A DNA stretch of 64,000 bases from Fen-999 sp044220545 (GCA_044220545.1 JBGAQX010000001.1:1-64000), one strand, 5' to 3'. Counted from the stretch's first letter, positions 15,772 to 25,740 are shown. A program made the numbers and translations. The notes: a model not told the origin generated them from the letters alone.

Positions 15772-17499
15772 ATGCGCGCCAGTCAGTTTTTCATCGCCAC
15801 CCTCAAGGAAGCCCCCGCCGACGCGGAAGTCGTCAGCCAGAAGCTGATGCTGCGCGCCGGCATGATCAAGCGACTCGCCGCGGGTATCTACACCTGGATG
15901 CCGCTGGGCCTGCGGGTCATGCGCAAGGTTGAGCGCATCGTCCGCGAGGAAATGGACCGCGCCGGCGCCATCGAACTATTCATGCCCGCGGTACAACCCG
16001 CCGAACTCTGGCAGGAATCGGGCCGCTGGGAAAAGTACGGCCCCGAGCTCTTGCGCTTCAAGGACCGCCACAGCCGCGAATTCGTCATCGGCCCCACGCA
16101 CGAGGAAGTCATCACCGACGTGGTTCGGCGCGAGATAAGGAGCTATCGGCAATTGCCCCGGCACTTCTACCAGATCCAGACCAAGTTCCGCGACGAGATC
16201 CGGCCGCGTTTTGGTGTCATGCGCGGCCGCGAATTCACCATGAAGGACGGCTATTCCTTCCATGCCTCCTTCGCGGACCTGGAGCGGGAATACGACAACA
16301 TGTACCAGACCTACAGCCGCATCTTCACTCGGCTTGGCTTGGGCTTTCGCGCCGTGGCGGCGGATACGGGGTCGATCGGCGGCACGGGCTCGCATGAATT
16401 CCATGTACTGGCGGATTCCGGCGAGGATGCCATCGCCTTCTGCCCGGATTCCGACTACGCGGCAAACGTCGAATTGGCCGAGGCGATAGGGCCGGTGGTG
16501 CCGCGCGGTGCCGCCGTCGAAGCCCTGGAAAAGAAGGCTACGCCGGGGAAGATTCGTTGCGAGGACGTCGCCGACTATCTGGCCACGGCGCTGACTCGTA
16601 CTGTCAAGGCCATCGCGGTGATGCACGAGGTCGATGGCGGGAAGGAGTTCTCCCTGCTGCTGATCCGCGGCGACCACACTCTCAACGAAATCAAGACCAG
16701 CAAGCTGCCTGGCCTCGATCCGTTCCGTTTCGCCACCGACGACGAAGTCGAGCGCTTTCTCGGCTGCCGCCCCGGCTACATTGGCCCTGTCGGCATCGAT
16801 CGCCAGACGGTGCGCGTCATCGCCGATCGCACGGTGGCGGCGATGGACAACTTCGTCTGCGGTGCCAACGAAGCAGGCTACCACCTGACCGGTGCCAACT
16901 GGGGACGCGACCTGCCCGAGCCGGATGTGGTGGCCGATATTCGCAACGTCGTCGCCGGTGACCCATCGCCCGACGCCAAGGGAAGTCTTGAGCTCTGTCG
17001 CGGCATCGAGGTTGGCCATATCTTTCAATTGCGCACCCGATATGCCGAAGCTCTCCAGTGCAAGTTCCTCGACGAACAGGGCAAGGAGCGGATCATGGAG
17101 ATGGGCTGCTATGGCATCGGCGTCACCCGCATCGTCGGCTCGGCCATCGAGCAGGGCCACGACGAGCGCGGCATCATCTTCCCGGCCGCCATCGCCCCCT
17201 TTGAGGTGGTGATCGCACCGATGGGCTATCACAAGTCGGCAGCCGTGCGCGAAGCGGCCGACCAGCTCCGCGACGATCTCGTCGCCTGCGGGGTGGACGT
17301 CATTCTCGACGACCGCGACGAACGGCCCGGCGCGATGTTCGCCGACTGGGAGTTGATCGGCGTGCCACACCGCATTGTCATCGGCGAACGTGGCCTGAAA
17401 GAAGGCAAGTTCGAGTACAAAGGCCGTCGAGACGCGGATGCGACCATGGTGCTAGCGCAAGACATGGTGAAGTTCCTGCGCGGCAAGTTGTCCGCTTGA
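15772..17499 (+). CDS. proS: Prolyl-tRNA synthetase
   Basis: 575 residues, bacterial-type class II enzyme. The start MRASQFFIATLKEAPADAEV is conserved. The class II core includes RAGMIKRLAAGIYTWMPLG and the motif 2 block RDEIRPRFGVMRGREFTMKDGYSF. The INS editing domain, which clears Ala-tRNA-Pro, fills about residues 225-405. The anticodon-binding domain is C-terminal. A TAAAAT -10-like element lies at 15737-15742. The stop overlaps the start of the next gene. Confidence 0.97.
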   Translation: MRASQFFIATLKEAPADAEVVSQKLMLRAGMIKRLAAGIYTWMPLGLRVMRKVERIVREEMDRAGAIELFMPAVQPAELWQESGRWEKYGPELLRFKDRHSREFVIGPTHEEVITDVVRREIRSYRQLPRHFYQIQTKFRDEIRPRFGVMRGREFTMKDGYSFHASFADLEREYDNMYQTYSRIFTRLGLGFRAVAADTGSIGGTGSHEFHVLADSGEDAIAFCPDSDYAANVELAEAIGPVVPRGAAVEALEKKATPGKIRCEDVADYLATALTRTVKAIAVMHEVDGGKEFSLLLIRGDHTLNEIKTSKLPGLDPFRFATDDEVERFLGCRPGYIGPVGIDRQTVRVIADRTVAAMDNFVCGANEAGYHLTGANWGRDLPEPDVVADIRNVVAGDPSPDAKGSLELCRGIEVGHIFQLRTRYAEALQCKFLDEQGKERIMEMGCYGIGVTRIVGSAIEQGHDERGIIFPAAIAPFEVVIAPMGYHKSAAVREAADQLRDDLVACGVDVILDDRDERPGAMFADWELIGVPHRIVIGERGLKEGKFEYKGRRDADATMVLAQDMVKFLRGKLSA

Positions 17500-18107
17500 T
17501 GATCAGGCTCGTTGCGGCGCTGGCGCTGTTCGCCAGTGCCGGCACGGCGTGGGCGGGCGCCCAGAAGTACGAACCCCTGGCGGCTAGCGTGCAGGCGGCC
17601 CTGCATGCCGCCGTCGCCGACCAGGCCTCGCCGGAACCCAAGTTTCCCAGCCTGCAGGAGAAGATCGAATGGCTGGCGGAAATGTCGCGCCGGCTTGAAA
17701 AGCGCATCCCCGACCGGCAGGGACGGCTGGAATTTCTCAAGACCGTGTACTACGAAGCCAAGCGCGCCGGACTCGAACCACAGCTGGTGCTGGGGCTGAT
17801 TCAGGTGGAGAGTGGTTTCAAGAAGTATGCGGTTTCATCGGCTGGCGCCCGCGGCTACATGCAGGTCATGCCGTTCTGGATCAAGTTGATCGGCAACGGA
17901 GACCACAATCTGTTCCATCTGCGCACCAATCTGCGCTTCGGCTGCACGATCCTGCGTCACTACCTGGACATCGAAAAGGGCGACATCTACCGCGCCCTCG
18001 GCCGCTATAACGGCAGCCTGGGCGCGCCCGAATATCCCAATCTGGTACGCGGGGCTTGGGAAAAGCAGTGGGGCTGGGGTCAGCGGGTCATGGAGGCGCG
18101 GAAGTAG
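17499..18107 (+). CDS. Lytic transglycosylase (SLT domain), exported
   Basis: 202 residues. A signal peptide (MIRLVAALALFASAGTAWAG) is followed by a helical region and an SLT domain. The catalytic Glu104 is in GLIQVESGFKKYAVSSAGARGYMQVMPFW, with the AxGRYNGS-type motif later. It would cleave peptidoglycan in the periplasm, possibly for a macromolecular complex. The ATG overlaps the proS stop as TGATG; a TTG one codon earlier is also possible. It is convergent with ffh, whose stop codon directly abuts. Confidence 0.92.
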   Translation: MIRLVAALALFASAGTAWAGAQKYEPLAASVQAALHAAVADQASPEPKFPSLQEKIEWLAEMSRRLEKRIPDRQGRLEFLKTVYYEAKRAGLEPQLVLGLIQVESGFKKYAVSSAGARGYMQVMPFWIKLIGNGDHNLFHLRTNLRFGCTILRHYLDIEKGDIYRALGRYNGSLGAPEYPNLVRGAWEKQWGWGQRVMEARK

Positions 18108-19463
18108 CTACCGCGCCCCCGGCATGAGGCCCTTCATGCCCCGCATCATCTTGGCCATGCCGCCCTTGGAAAACTGCTTCATCATCTTCTGCGTCTGCTC
18201 AAACTGGTTGAGCAGACGATTCACTTCCTGCACCTGAACGCCGGCACCCGTGGCAATGCGGCGCTTGCGACTTGCTTTGATGAGCTCGGGCTTCGCCCGC
18301 TCGCCCGGTGTCATGGAGTTGATGATGCCCTCGATGCGCCGAATCGACTTGTCCTCCACCGCGCCACCCGCCTGTTGGGCCATCTGCCCAAACTGTGCCG
18401 GCAGCTTTTCCAGCAGCGAGGACAAGCCGCCCATCTTGCGCATCTGGCCAATCTGCTCTTTGAAGTCGTTGAGATCGAAGCCCTTGCCGGACTTCATCTT
18501 CTTGACGAACTCCTGAGCTTTTTCCTGATCGACGTTGCGGTGCGCCTCCTCGACGAGGCCGAGGATGTCGCCCATGCCGAGGATGCGCGCGGCCATGCGC
18601 TCCGGATGGAACTCCTCAAGACCAGTGAGCTTTTCACCAATGCCGGCGAACTTGAGCGGCTTACCGGTCACCTGGCGCACCGACAGCGCCGCCCCGCCTC
18701 GGGCATCGCCATCGAGCTTGGTCAGGATGACGCCCGTCAGCGGCAATGTCTCACTGAATGCCTTGGCGGTGTTGACAGCGTCCTGGCCCAGCATGGCATC
18801 CACCACGAACAGGGTTTCGATCGGGTCTAGCGCGGCATGCAGGTCGCGCACTTCGGTCATCATGGCCTCGTCGATGGCCAAGCGGCCCGCCGTATCGACG
18901 AAGAGGACATCGTAGTAGTGCTTGCGGGCGTAGTCGAGCGCCGCCAGGGCAATATCCAAGGGCTTCTGGCCCACCGCCGACGGGAAGAAATCGATACCGG
19001 CCTGCGCCGAGACCATCTTGAGCTGTTCGATAGCCGCCGGCCGATACACGTCGCAACTGACCGCCAGCACCTTCTTCTTTTGGCGCTCCTTGAGCCACTT
19101 GCCCAGCTTGGCGGTCGTGGTGGTCTTGCCGGCACCCTGAAGACCGGCCATGAGCATCACCGCCGGCGGCTGTGTGGCGAGATTGAGGGTCGCCTTCTCA
19201 CCCCCCATGAGATCGGTCAATTCACGGTGTACCACGCCCACCAGCGCCTGGCCCGGAGTCAGGGAGCCGACCACTTCCTGTCCGACCGCCTTTTCCTTGA
19301 CGCGGGCGATGAACTCCTTGACCACCGGCAGCGCCACGTCGGCTTCCAGCAACGCCATGCGCACTTCGCGAAGCATCTCGGCGATGTTGTCTTCGGTCAA
19401 GCGCGCCTGGCCACGCAAGGTCTTTACGACCTTGGCCATCCGCTGAGTCAGGTTATCGAGCAT
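18108..19463 (-). CDS. ffh: Signal recognition particle protein Ffh
   Basis: 451 residues. The N domain starts MLDNLTQRMAKVVKTLRGQ. The GTPase G domain has G1 GLQGAGKTTTTAKL, DTAGRL, and TKLDGDARGG. The Met-rich M domain binds 4.5S RNA and signal sequences and ends MMKQFSKGGMAKMMRGMKG. Ffh delivers inner-membrane proteins to FtsY/SecYEG. The frame runs 28 codons further upstream but without conservation. It is divergent from the CcsA-like gene. Confidence 0.97.
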   Translation of the reverse strand: MLDNLTQRMAKVVKTLRGQARLTEDNIAEMLREVRMALLEADVALPVVKEFIARVKEKAVGQEVVGSLTPGQALVGVVHRELTDLMGGEKATLNLATQPPAVMLMAGLQGAGKTTTTAKLGKWLKERQKKKVLAVSCDVYRPAAIEQLKMVSAQAGIDFFPSAVGQKPLDIALAALDYARKHYYDVLFVDTAGRLAIDEAMMTEVRDLHAALDPIETLFVVDAMLGQDAVNTAKAFSETLPLTGVILTKLDGDARGGAALSVRQVTGKPLKFAGIGEKLTGLEEFHPERMAARILGMGDILGLVEEAHRNVDQEKAQEFVKKMKSGKGFDLNDFKEQIGQMRKMGGLSSLLEKLPAQFGQMAQQAGGAVEDKSIRRIEGIINSMTPGERAKPELIKASRKRRIATGAGVQVQEVNRLLNQFEQTQKMMKQFSKGGMAKMMRGMKGLMPGAR

Positions 19464-19540
19464 GGAGAAATAATGACGAAAGGAAGGTTGCGAGCACCGA
19501 GGCGCAAGGCGGCAGGGAACGAATGCGGTAGACTTGCGCG

Positions 19541-20371
19541 ATGTCATCGATTTTACTGCATCTGACCGCTGCCGCCCTCTATCTTGGTCTTGCGGTGCTG
19601 TCCTGGCGCACCCGTTGGCGCGGCCCCGCCCTTGATCGCCCGCCGGTCGGTTTGGCGCCGTGGGAGCGGGTCTGGCTGCTGGGAGCGTTGCTTGCGCACG
19701 GCGTCACGCTCGCCCAGGAGATATTCCCGGGGGACGCGATGCGATTCAGTTTCTCGATTGCGCTGTCCATGATTCTCTGGCTGGCCATCGCCTTCTACTG
19801 GATCGAAAGCTATTACGCACGCATGGAAGGCCTGCAAATGCTGAGTCTGCCTGTGGCAGCGGTCAGCGTACTACTGCCAAGCATTTTTCCCGGCCAGCAT
19901 TTGCTGGCCAATGCCGGCTCCTTGCAGTTCCGCGCCCACTTCCTGATCGCGATGCTGGCTTATAGCCTCTTTACCTTGGCGGCGCTCCATGCGGTACTGA
20001 TGGCGGTGGCCGAAAAGCGCTTGCATAAGGGTCGGCTCACACCGCTCCTGGCCAGTCTGCCGCCGCTGCTAACCATGGAGGCACTACTCTTCCAGTTGAT
20101 CCATGTCGCTTTCGCCTTGCTGACCCTGACGCTCGCCTCGGGTGTTCTCTTTTCCGAATCCTTGTTCGGCAAGGCGTTGACGTTCAACCACAAGACAGTC
20201 TTCGCATTTTTGTCCTGGATCATTTTTGCCCATTTGCTGGCTGGCCGCCACTTGCGCGGCTGGCGTGGCCGCAAGGCGTTGCGCTGGACCCTGGCTGGCT
20301 TTGTCGCGCTGTTGCTGGCATACGTTGGCAGCCGCTTCGTGCTGGAAGTCGTTCTCGGCCGCGCCGTCTGA
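19541..20371 (+). CDS. CcsA/YpjD-like cytochrome c assembly membrane protein
   Basis: 276 residues with about eight predicted membrane helices. The pattern is that of the CcsA/YpjD (CytC_asm) family: FRAHFLIAMLAYSLFTLAALHAVLMAVAE with one likely heme-ligand His, and FGKALTFNHKTVFAFLSWIIFAHLLAGRHLRGWRGRKALRW with further His residues. It is conserved downstream and divergent of ffh in betaproteobacteria. A role in heme handling is inferred from the family; the specific function is not established. It is followed by the CorC-like gene after 10 bases. Confidence 0.88.
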   Translation: MSSILLHLTAAALYLGLAVLSWRTRWRGPALDRPPVGLAPWERVWLLGALLAHGVTLAQEIFPGDAMRFSFSIALSMILWLAIAFYWIESYYARMEGLQMLSLPVAAVSVLLPSIFPGQHLLANAGSLQFRAHFLIAMLAYSLFTLAALHAVLMAVAEKRLHKGRLTPLLASLPPLLTMEALLFQLIHVAFALLTLTLASGVLFSESLFGKALTFNHKTVFAFLSWIIFAHLLAGRHLRGWRGRKALRWTLAGFVALLLAYVGSRFVLEVVLGRAV

Positions 20372-20381
20372 CCCGGCTCCG

Positions 20382-21656
20382 ATGGAAGGGATTCCACTCT
20401 CCGCCCTGGTCGGCACTCTCGTTGTCCTGCTGATCCTCTCGGCTTTTTTCTCCATGACCGAGACCGGCATGATGGCGGCGAATCGTTACCGCCTGCGCCA
20501 TCTGGCCAGCCAGGGACATCGTGGCGCCCGGCTGGCGCTCGACCTCCTCGGCCGAACCGACAAGATGCTGGGGGTCATATTGCTCGGCAACAACCTGGTC
20601 AACGTCGGCGCGGCCACGCTGGTCAGCATCATCACCATCGAGTTGTTCGGCGAAGAAAAATGGGCGCTCGGTATTGGTACGCTGGTCACCACTTTCGCCA
20701 TTCTGGTGTTTTCGGAGATCACTCCCAAGATCATAGGCGCCGCCTACGCCGACCGCCTCGCGCTGTTCCTTGGCTATCTGCTGTGGCCCCTGCTGCGCGC
20801 GGCCTATCCGATAGTCTGGTTCGTCAACTTGTTTGCATCCGGCTTGCTCCGGATTCTGCATCTCCGGCCCGGGGCGGGTCACGAGTCGAGCCGGCTATCG
20901 CCGGAGGAACTGCGTGCGATGGTGTTGGAATCCAGCCATGCCATTCCACACCAGCACCGCGACATCCTGCTGAACATGTTCGAACTGGAACAAGTCACGG
21001 TCGAGGACATCATGGTGCCGCGCGGCGACATGGAATGCATCGATATCGAGGCGCCGATCGAGGACATTCAGGCGCAACTGGCCACGAGCTATCACACACG
21101 ATTGCCGGTGGTGGCGGGGGATCCCGGCAACGTCATCGGCATTCTCCACCAGCGCCGCCTGCTCGGCAGCGCGCTGGCCGGAGCACTGGACAGCGACACG
21201 CTGCGCGCGCAGCTCGTCGAACCCTATTTCATCCCGGCGGCCACGCCGGTCTACGCGCAACTACAGTTCTTCCGCGAGAACCGGCAACGCCAAGGCTTGG
21301 TGGTCGACGAGTACGGCGAGCTCCTCGGACTGGTCACGCTGGAAGACATCATCGAAGAACTGGTCGGGAAGTTCACCACCAGCATGCCCGGATCCAGCGC
21401 CGACTCGGTGTGGGATGCCGACGGTGCTACCCTTGTGGACGGCAGCCACAGCCTCCGCGAGCTGAACCGCCGGCTGGGCCTCGATCTGCCCCTGGACGGC
21501 CCGAAGACGCTTAGCGGCCTCATTGTCGAGTATCTACAGGACATTCCGGAGACCGATGTCTGTCTTCGTATTGGCGGCGTAGCCATGGAAATTGTGCAGA
21601 CGCAGGACCGGCGAATCAAGATCGTCAAGCTGCTTCGGCCGACAACAGGGACGTAA
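20382..21656 (+). CDS. HlyC/CorC (CNNM-type) membrane protein
   Basis: 424 residues. An N-terminal DUF21 domain with four hydrophobic segments (residues ~5-190) contains SAFFSMTETGMMAANRYRLRHLA and the EITPKIIGA motif. A pair of CBS domains (VEDIMVPRGDMECIDIEAPI to LVTLEDIIEELVGKF) and the small CorC_HlyC domain follow. Related proteins export or sense Mg2+/Co2+; actual transport here is inferred. The start ATGGAAGGGATTCC gives an out-facing N-terminus; a longer frame overlaps the previous gene. It is probably co-transcribed with the CcsA-like gene. Confidence 0.9.
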   Translation: MEGIPLSALVGTLVVLLILSAFFSMTETGMMAANRYRLRHLASQGHRGARLALDLLGRTDKMLGVILLGNNLVNVGAATLVSIITIELFGEEKWALGIGTLVTTFAILVFSEITPKIIGAAYADRLALFLGYLLWPLLRAAYPIVWFVNLFASGLLRILHLRPGAGHESSRLSPEELRAMVLESSHAIPHQHRDILLNMFELEQVTVEDIMVPRGDMECIDIEAPIEDIQAQLATSYHTRLPVVAGDPGNVIGILHQRRLLGSALAGALDSDTLRAQLVEPYFIPAATPVYAQLQFFRENRQRQGLVVDEYGELLGLVTLEDIIEELVGKFTTSMPGSSADSVWDADGATLVDGSHSLRELNRRLGLDLPLDGPKTLSGLIVEYLQDIPETDVCLRIGGVAMEIVQTQDRRIKIVKLLRPTTGT

Positions 21657-21684
21657 ATGGTCTTCTGTTCAGGTTGGCGCCATC

Positions 21685-21713
21685 TTTACAAACCCCTGCC
21701 ACACGGGCATCAT
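21685..21713 (+). promoter_or_regulatory. Candidate promoter of pilBCD
   Basis: TTTACA (5/6 to -35) and CATCAT (4/6 to -10) are separated by 17 bases in the 107-base gap before pilB. Moderate match only. Confidence 0.35.
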
Positions 21714-21763
21714 CGGCTCGATATGTTCGGCATAAATCACGCCCCAACGGGCAACCATCGGCG

Positions 21764-23482
21764 ATGACGGTCGCAACTCCGGCGACACTGAGCGGTTTGG
21801 CTCGCGCGCTCGTCCAGCAGGAGCGGCTCAGGGAGTCCGAAGCGGAAAGGATAGCCGCCGAGGCCAAACCCGATTCCGGCGGGTTCGTTGGTCAGTTGAT
21901 CGCCTCGGGCCGGATGAAATCCCGCGAGATTGCCACGTTTGCCGCCCAGACGTTCGGCTACCCCCTGATCGATCTCGACAGCTACTCCGACGAGCATTTC
22001 GCCCGCGACGCCATCGATCCTCGCGTCATGCGCAGCCATCAGGTTCTCGCCCTGTTGCGACGAGGCAATCGCTTGGCGGTCGCGCTGGCGGACCCGACCA
22101 ATCTGCGGGCGCTCGACGAAATCCGCTTTCAAACGGGCATGACCGTCGACCCGGTGGTGGTCGAAGCGGACAAGCTTGCCGCCATGGTTGGCAAGCTGAC
22201 CGAAAAGACGGAAACGGCGCTACAAAACCTGATGGATGACGAACTCAGTCTTGAGTTCGAAGATGAAAACGCGATTGATGCCGCCGCCGATGCTGCCGCG
22301 GCGGCGGCGGAAGTGGACGATGCGCCGGTCGTCAAGTTCATCCAGAAGATCCTTCATGACGCGATCGCCGAGGGTGCGTCGGACATTCACTTCGAACCCT
22401 ACGAAAAGTACTATCGCATCCGCCTCCGCGTAGATGGTGTCCTGCGCGAGATAGCCCAGCCACCGCTGGTCATCAAGGAAAAGATCGCGTCGCGGATCAA
22501 GGTCATCTCCCGGCTCAATATTGCGGAAAAGCGGGTGCCGCAGGACGGCCGCATGAAGCTCGCGTTGACCAAGAACCGCTCCATCGACTTCCGGGTCAGC
22601 ACGCTGCCAACACTGCACGGCGAGAAGATCGTGTTGCGTATCCTCGACTCGAGTTCGGCGATGCTCGGCATCGACGCGCTCGGCTACGAGCCCGATCAGC
22701 GCGACGCCTTGCTCGCCGCGGTCGGCCGCCCCTATGGCATGGTACTGGTGACCGGCCCGACCGGCAGCGGGAAGACAGTGTCTCTATATACCTGCCTGAA
22801 CATTCTCAATCAGCCAGGCACCAATATCTCGACCGCCGAGGATCCGGCCGAAATCAATCTGGCCGGCATCAACCAGGTCAACGTCGACGACAAGGTCGGC
22901 CTTACGTTCGCGGCAGCCCTCAGGTCATTCTTGCGCCAGGATCCGGACATCATCATGGTCGGCGAAGTCCGCGACCTGGAAACGGCGGAAATCGCGGTCA
23001 AGGCCGCCCAAACCGGGCACCTGGTGTTGTCCACCCTGCATACCAACGACGCCCCGCAAACCTTGACGCGGCTGATGAACATGGGGGTGCCAACTTTCAA
23101 CATCGCATCCAGCATCATCCTGATTACCGCGCAGCGCCTCGCGCGGCGGCTTTGCACTTGCAAGGTACCGATTGAGGTACCCCGCGAAACCCTCCTCAAT
23201 GCCGGCTTCAGCGAGGAGGACCTGGACGGCGGTTGGCAGCTCTATGGTCCGGGGAGTTGCGAGCGGTGCAAGGGTTCGGGCTACAAGGGCCGTCTCGGTA
23301 TCTACCAGGTCATGCCGATCTCGGAGGAGATTCAGCGCATCATCATGGCCAGCGGCACATCGCTCGACATCGCCGCTCAGGCCCAGGCCGAGGGGGTACG
23401 CAACTTGCGCGAATCCGGCCTGCTAAAAGTCAAGCAAGGCGTCACGTCCCTCGACGAGGTGCTGGCTACCACCAACGAATAA
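21764..23482 (+). CDS. pilB: Type IV pilus extension ATPase PilB
   Basis: 572 residues; powers pilin polymerisation at the inner membrane. The N-terminal MshEN-type domain occupies residues ~1-150. The ATPase core carries Walker A GPTGSGKT, the Asp box (EDPAEI), Walker B (DIIMVGEVRDLETAE) and the His box (LSTLHTNDAPQTLTRL). A zinc-binding tetracysteine C-x-C ... C-x-x-C is seen (LCTCKVP and CERCKGSGYKGR). The chosen ATG gives MTVATPATLSGLARALVQQ; 30 unconserved residues lie upstream in frame. pilBCD is the standard betaproteobacterial cluster. Confidence 0.95.
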   Translation: MTVATPATLSGLARALVQQERLRESEAERIAAEAKPDSGGFVGQLIASGRMKSREIATFAAQTFGYPLIDLDSYSDEHFARDAIDPRVMRSHQVLALLRRGNRLAVALADPTNLRALDEIRFQTGMTVDPVVVEADKLAAMVGKLTEKTETALQNLMDDELSLEFEDENAIDAAADAAAAAAEVDDAPVVKFIQKILHDAIAEGASDIHFEPYEKYYRIRLRVDGVLREIAQPPLVIKEKIASRIKVISRLNIAEKRVPQDGRMKLALTKNRSIDFRVSTLPTLHGEKIVLRILDSSSAMLGIDALGYEPDQRDALLAAVGRPYGMVLVTGPTGSGKTVSLYTCLNILNQPGTNISTAEDPAEINLAGINQVNVDDKVGLTFAAALRSFLRQDPDIIMVGEVRDLETAEIAVKAAQTGHLVLSTLHTNDAPQTLTRLMNMGVPTFNIASSIILITAQRLARRLCTCKVPIEVPRETLLNAGFSEEDLDGGWQLYGPGSCERCKGSGYKGRLGIYQVMPISEEIQRIIMASGTSLDIAAQAQAEGVRNLRESGLLKVKQGVTSLDEVLATTNE

Positions 23483-23515
23483 CCAGTCCAACACGCAAGC
23501 GGAAAGGACAACGCC

Positions 23516-24748
23516 ATGGCGGCACCCAAGAAACCGGTGAAGAAAGACCTCGGGGTCAAGGAATTCAACTTCATCTGGGAAGGCAAGGACAAGACCGGCA
23601 AGACCGTGCGTGGGGAAATGCGCGCGGCCAGCGAAGCCGTCGTCAGCACCACCTTGCGCCGGCAAGCGATCCTGCCGGTCAAGGTCAAGAAGCAGACGTT
23701 CCGCAAGGGCGGCAAGGTCGGCGAAAAGGACATCACCTTGTTCACCCGACAACTGGCCACGATGCTGAAATCAGGGGTTCCGCTGCTCCAGGCGTTCGAC
23801 ATCGTCGCCAAGGGCTCCTCGAATACCGCGGTTGCGCGCCTGCTCATGGACGTCAAGGCCGAAGTGGAAACCGGCTCCTCCCTCAACCAGGCCTTCCGCA
23901 AACACCCCCTGCATTTCGACGCTCTTTACTGCAACCTCATCGAGGCTGGCGAGCAGGCAGGTATCCTGGACGCCTTGCTGGAACGCTTGGCGACCTACAA
24001 GGAAAAGATTCTCGCAATCAAGTCGAAAATCAAGGCTGCCCTGTTCTATCCGGTCTCGGTTCTCGTGGTCGCCTTCATTGTGATGGCGGTCATCATGATT
24101 TTCGTGATTCCCTCCTTCAAGAAGGTGTTCACCAGCTTCGGCGCGGACTTGCCCGCGCCGACATTGCTCGTCATTGCCATCTCGGACTTTTTCGTCGACA
24201 ACTGGTACTTCATCTTTGGCGGCATCGGCGGCGGCATCTATGCTTTCTTCTACGTATGGAAGCGATCGGTGCCCATGCAGATCGTCATGGATCGGCTGAT
24301 CCTGCGCATACCCATATTCGGCCCGGTGGTGCGCAAGGCGACGATTGCGCGCTGGACGCGTACGTTGTCGACCATGTTTGCCGCCGGGGTACCTCTGGTG
24401 GAAGCCCTGACTTCGGTCGGCGGCGCCGCCGGGAACCACATCTACAAGATTGCCACCCAACAGATTCAGAATGAGGTAAGCACTGGTTCCAGCCTCACGG
24501 TGGCGATGCAAAACGCCGATGTCTTTCCGAGCATGGTGATTCAGATGGTGTCCATCGGCGAGGAATCCGGCCAACTGGATTCGATGCTCGGCAAGGTGGC
24601 CGACTTCTTCGAGGGGGAGGTCGATGATGCCGTCGACGCTCTCTCAAGCCTCATGGAACCAATGATCATGGTCGTATTGGGCACATTGATCGGCGGCATG
24701 ATCGTTGCCATGTACCTGCCGATCTTCAAGCTTGGCGCCGTGATCTAG
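23516..24748 (+). CDS. pilC: Type IV pilus inner-membrane platform protein PilC
   Basis: 410 residues with two T2SSF domains: LFTRQLATMLKSGVPLLQAFDIV near residue 80, and IARWTRTLSTMFAAGVPLVEAL near 280. Membrane helices lie near 175-200, 220-245 and 380-405. PilC couples PilB/PilT rotation to the growing fibre. The N-terminus (FNFIWEGKDKTGKTVRGEM) is typical. It is 33 bases after pilB with AGCGGAAAGGA upstream. Confidence 0.96.
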   Translation: MAAPKKPVKKDLGVKEFNFIWEGKDKTGKTVRGEMRAASEAVVSTTLRRQAILPVKVKKQTFRKGGKVGEKDITLFTRQLATMLKSGVPLLQAFDIVAKGSSNTAVARLLMDVKAEVETGSSLNQAFRKHPLHFDALYCNLIEAGEQAGILDALLERLATYKEKILAIKSKIKAALFYPVSVLVVAFIVMAVIMIFVIPSFKKVFTSFGADLPAPTLLVIAISDFFVDNWYFIFGGIGGGIYAFFYVWKRSVPMQIVMDRLILRIPIFGPVVRKATIARWTRTLSTMFAAGVPLVEALTSVGGAAGNHIYKIATQQIQNEVSTGSSLTVAMQNADVFPSMVIQMVSIGEESGQLDSMLGKVADFFEGEVDDAVDALSSLMEPMIMVVLGTLIGGMIVAMYLPIFKLGAVI

Positions 24749-24755
24749 GCATTCG

Positions 24756-25610
24756 ATGGACTCCATTCTGCTGCAACCGGGCGGCTTGCTCATCGCCGCC
24801 ACGGCTCTCCTCGGGCTCTTGATCGGCAGCTTCCTTAACGTGGTCATTTATCGCCTGCCACGAATGATGGAGCGTGACTGGGCGACACAATGCGCTGAAC
24901 TGCGCGGCGAGATGGTCGCCCCAGGGGAACCATTCTCGCTGGTCAGCCCACGCTCCCGTTGTCCCCACTGCGGCCGGCCGATCGGCGCCTTCGAGAATAT
25001 CCCCATCGTGAGTTTCCTGCTGATGCGGGGTCGTTGCCGGGGCTGCGGCAAGGGTATCAGTTGGCGTTATCCCGTGGTGGAGGCCCTGACTGGAGTGCTC
25101 TTCGGCCTCGGCGCCTGGCAGTTCGGTCCCAGCCTGGCGGCAGTGGGCGCGGTTGGGTTTGTGGCGGCGATGATTGCCCTCACCTTCATCGACCTGGACA
25201 CCCAGTTGCTACCCGACGATATCACGCTGCCGCTGCTCTGGTCCGGCCTGCTGCTCAACGTCACCGGCACCTTCACTGACCTGACCAGCGCGGTCATCGG
25301 CGCGGTGGCCGGCTACCTCAGCCTATGGTCGGTTTACTGGCTGTTCAAACTGGTAACCGGCAAGGAAGGCATGGGCTATGGCGATTTCAAGTTGTTGGCC
25401 GCGATTGGCGCCTGGCTGGGCTGGCAAGTGCTGCCTCTAACCATACTGCTATCGTCCTTCGTTGGCGCACTGGTCGGTATCGCCCTCATCGTTCTGGCGC
25501 GACATGGGCGTAACGTGCCCATCCCGTTCGGGCCCTATCTCGCCGCCGCCGGCGTTATTGCCCTGTTCTGGGGGAAACCCCTGACCCGGGCGTATCTCGG
25601 CCTGCTGTAA
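24756..25610 (+). CDS. pilD: Prepilin peptidase/N-methyltransferase PilD
   Basis: 284 residues, polytopic bifunctional enzyme. The cytoplasmic zinc loop has paired cysteines CPHC and CRGC (residues ~69-97). The catalytic Asp residues are in FIDLDTQLLPDDITLP and GYGDFKLLAAIG. It cleaves at the Gly before Phe+1 and methylates the new N-terminus. As no dedicated prepilin peptidase was found in the MSHA locus at 41-57 kb, it is the likely processor of MshA, MshB, MshC, MshD and MshO too. Confidence 0.95.
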   Translation: MDSILLQPGGLLIAATALLGLLIGSFLNVVIYRLPRMMERDWATQCAELRGEMVAPGEPFSLVSPRSRCPHCGRPIGAFENIPIVSFLLMRGRCRGCGKGISWRYPVVEALTGVLFGLGAWQFGPSLAAVGAVGFVAAMIALTFIDLDTQLLPDDITLPLLWSGLLLNVTGTFTDLTSAVIGAVAGYLSLWSVYWLFKLVTGKEGMGYGDFKLLAAIGAWLGWQVLPLTILLSSFVGALVGIALIVLARHGRNVPIPFGPYLAAAGVIALFWGKPLTRAYLGLL

Positions 25611-25711
25611 CCACCGCTCGGCGCCCGCCGGCGGCCTTGAAACAGCCACCGACGGCCCTCATCTTGCTCCGGCAAGCGCGCTGCAATCCCTTTGTTGGCA
25701 GGTGCTTACGT

Positions 25712-25717
25712 TATAAT
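25712..25717 (+). promoter_or_regulatory. -10 element before the FmdB gene
   Basis: A perfect TATAAT lies 23 bases before the ATG in a 130-base gap after pilD. No good -35 is seen at the right distance. It probably starts the FmdB-DUF502-aspS-RNase-barstar-nudB transcript. Confidence 0.4.
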
Positions 25718-25740
25718 TCAGCACTTTCCCGGAGAAATCG

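Noticed and set aside
15976..17370. A 464-codon minus-strand frame across proS
   Set aside because: Antisense shadow of proS; no ribosome site or recognisable motif.
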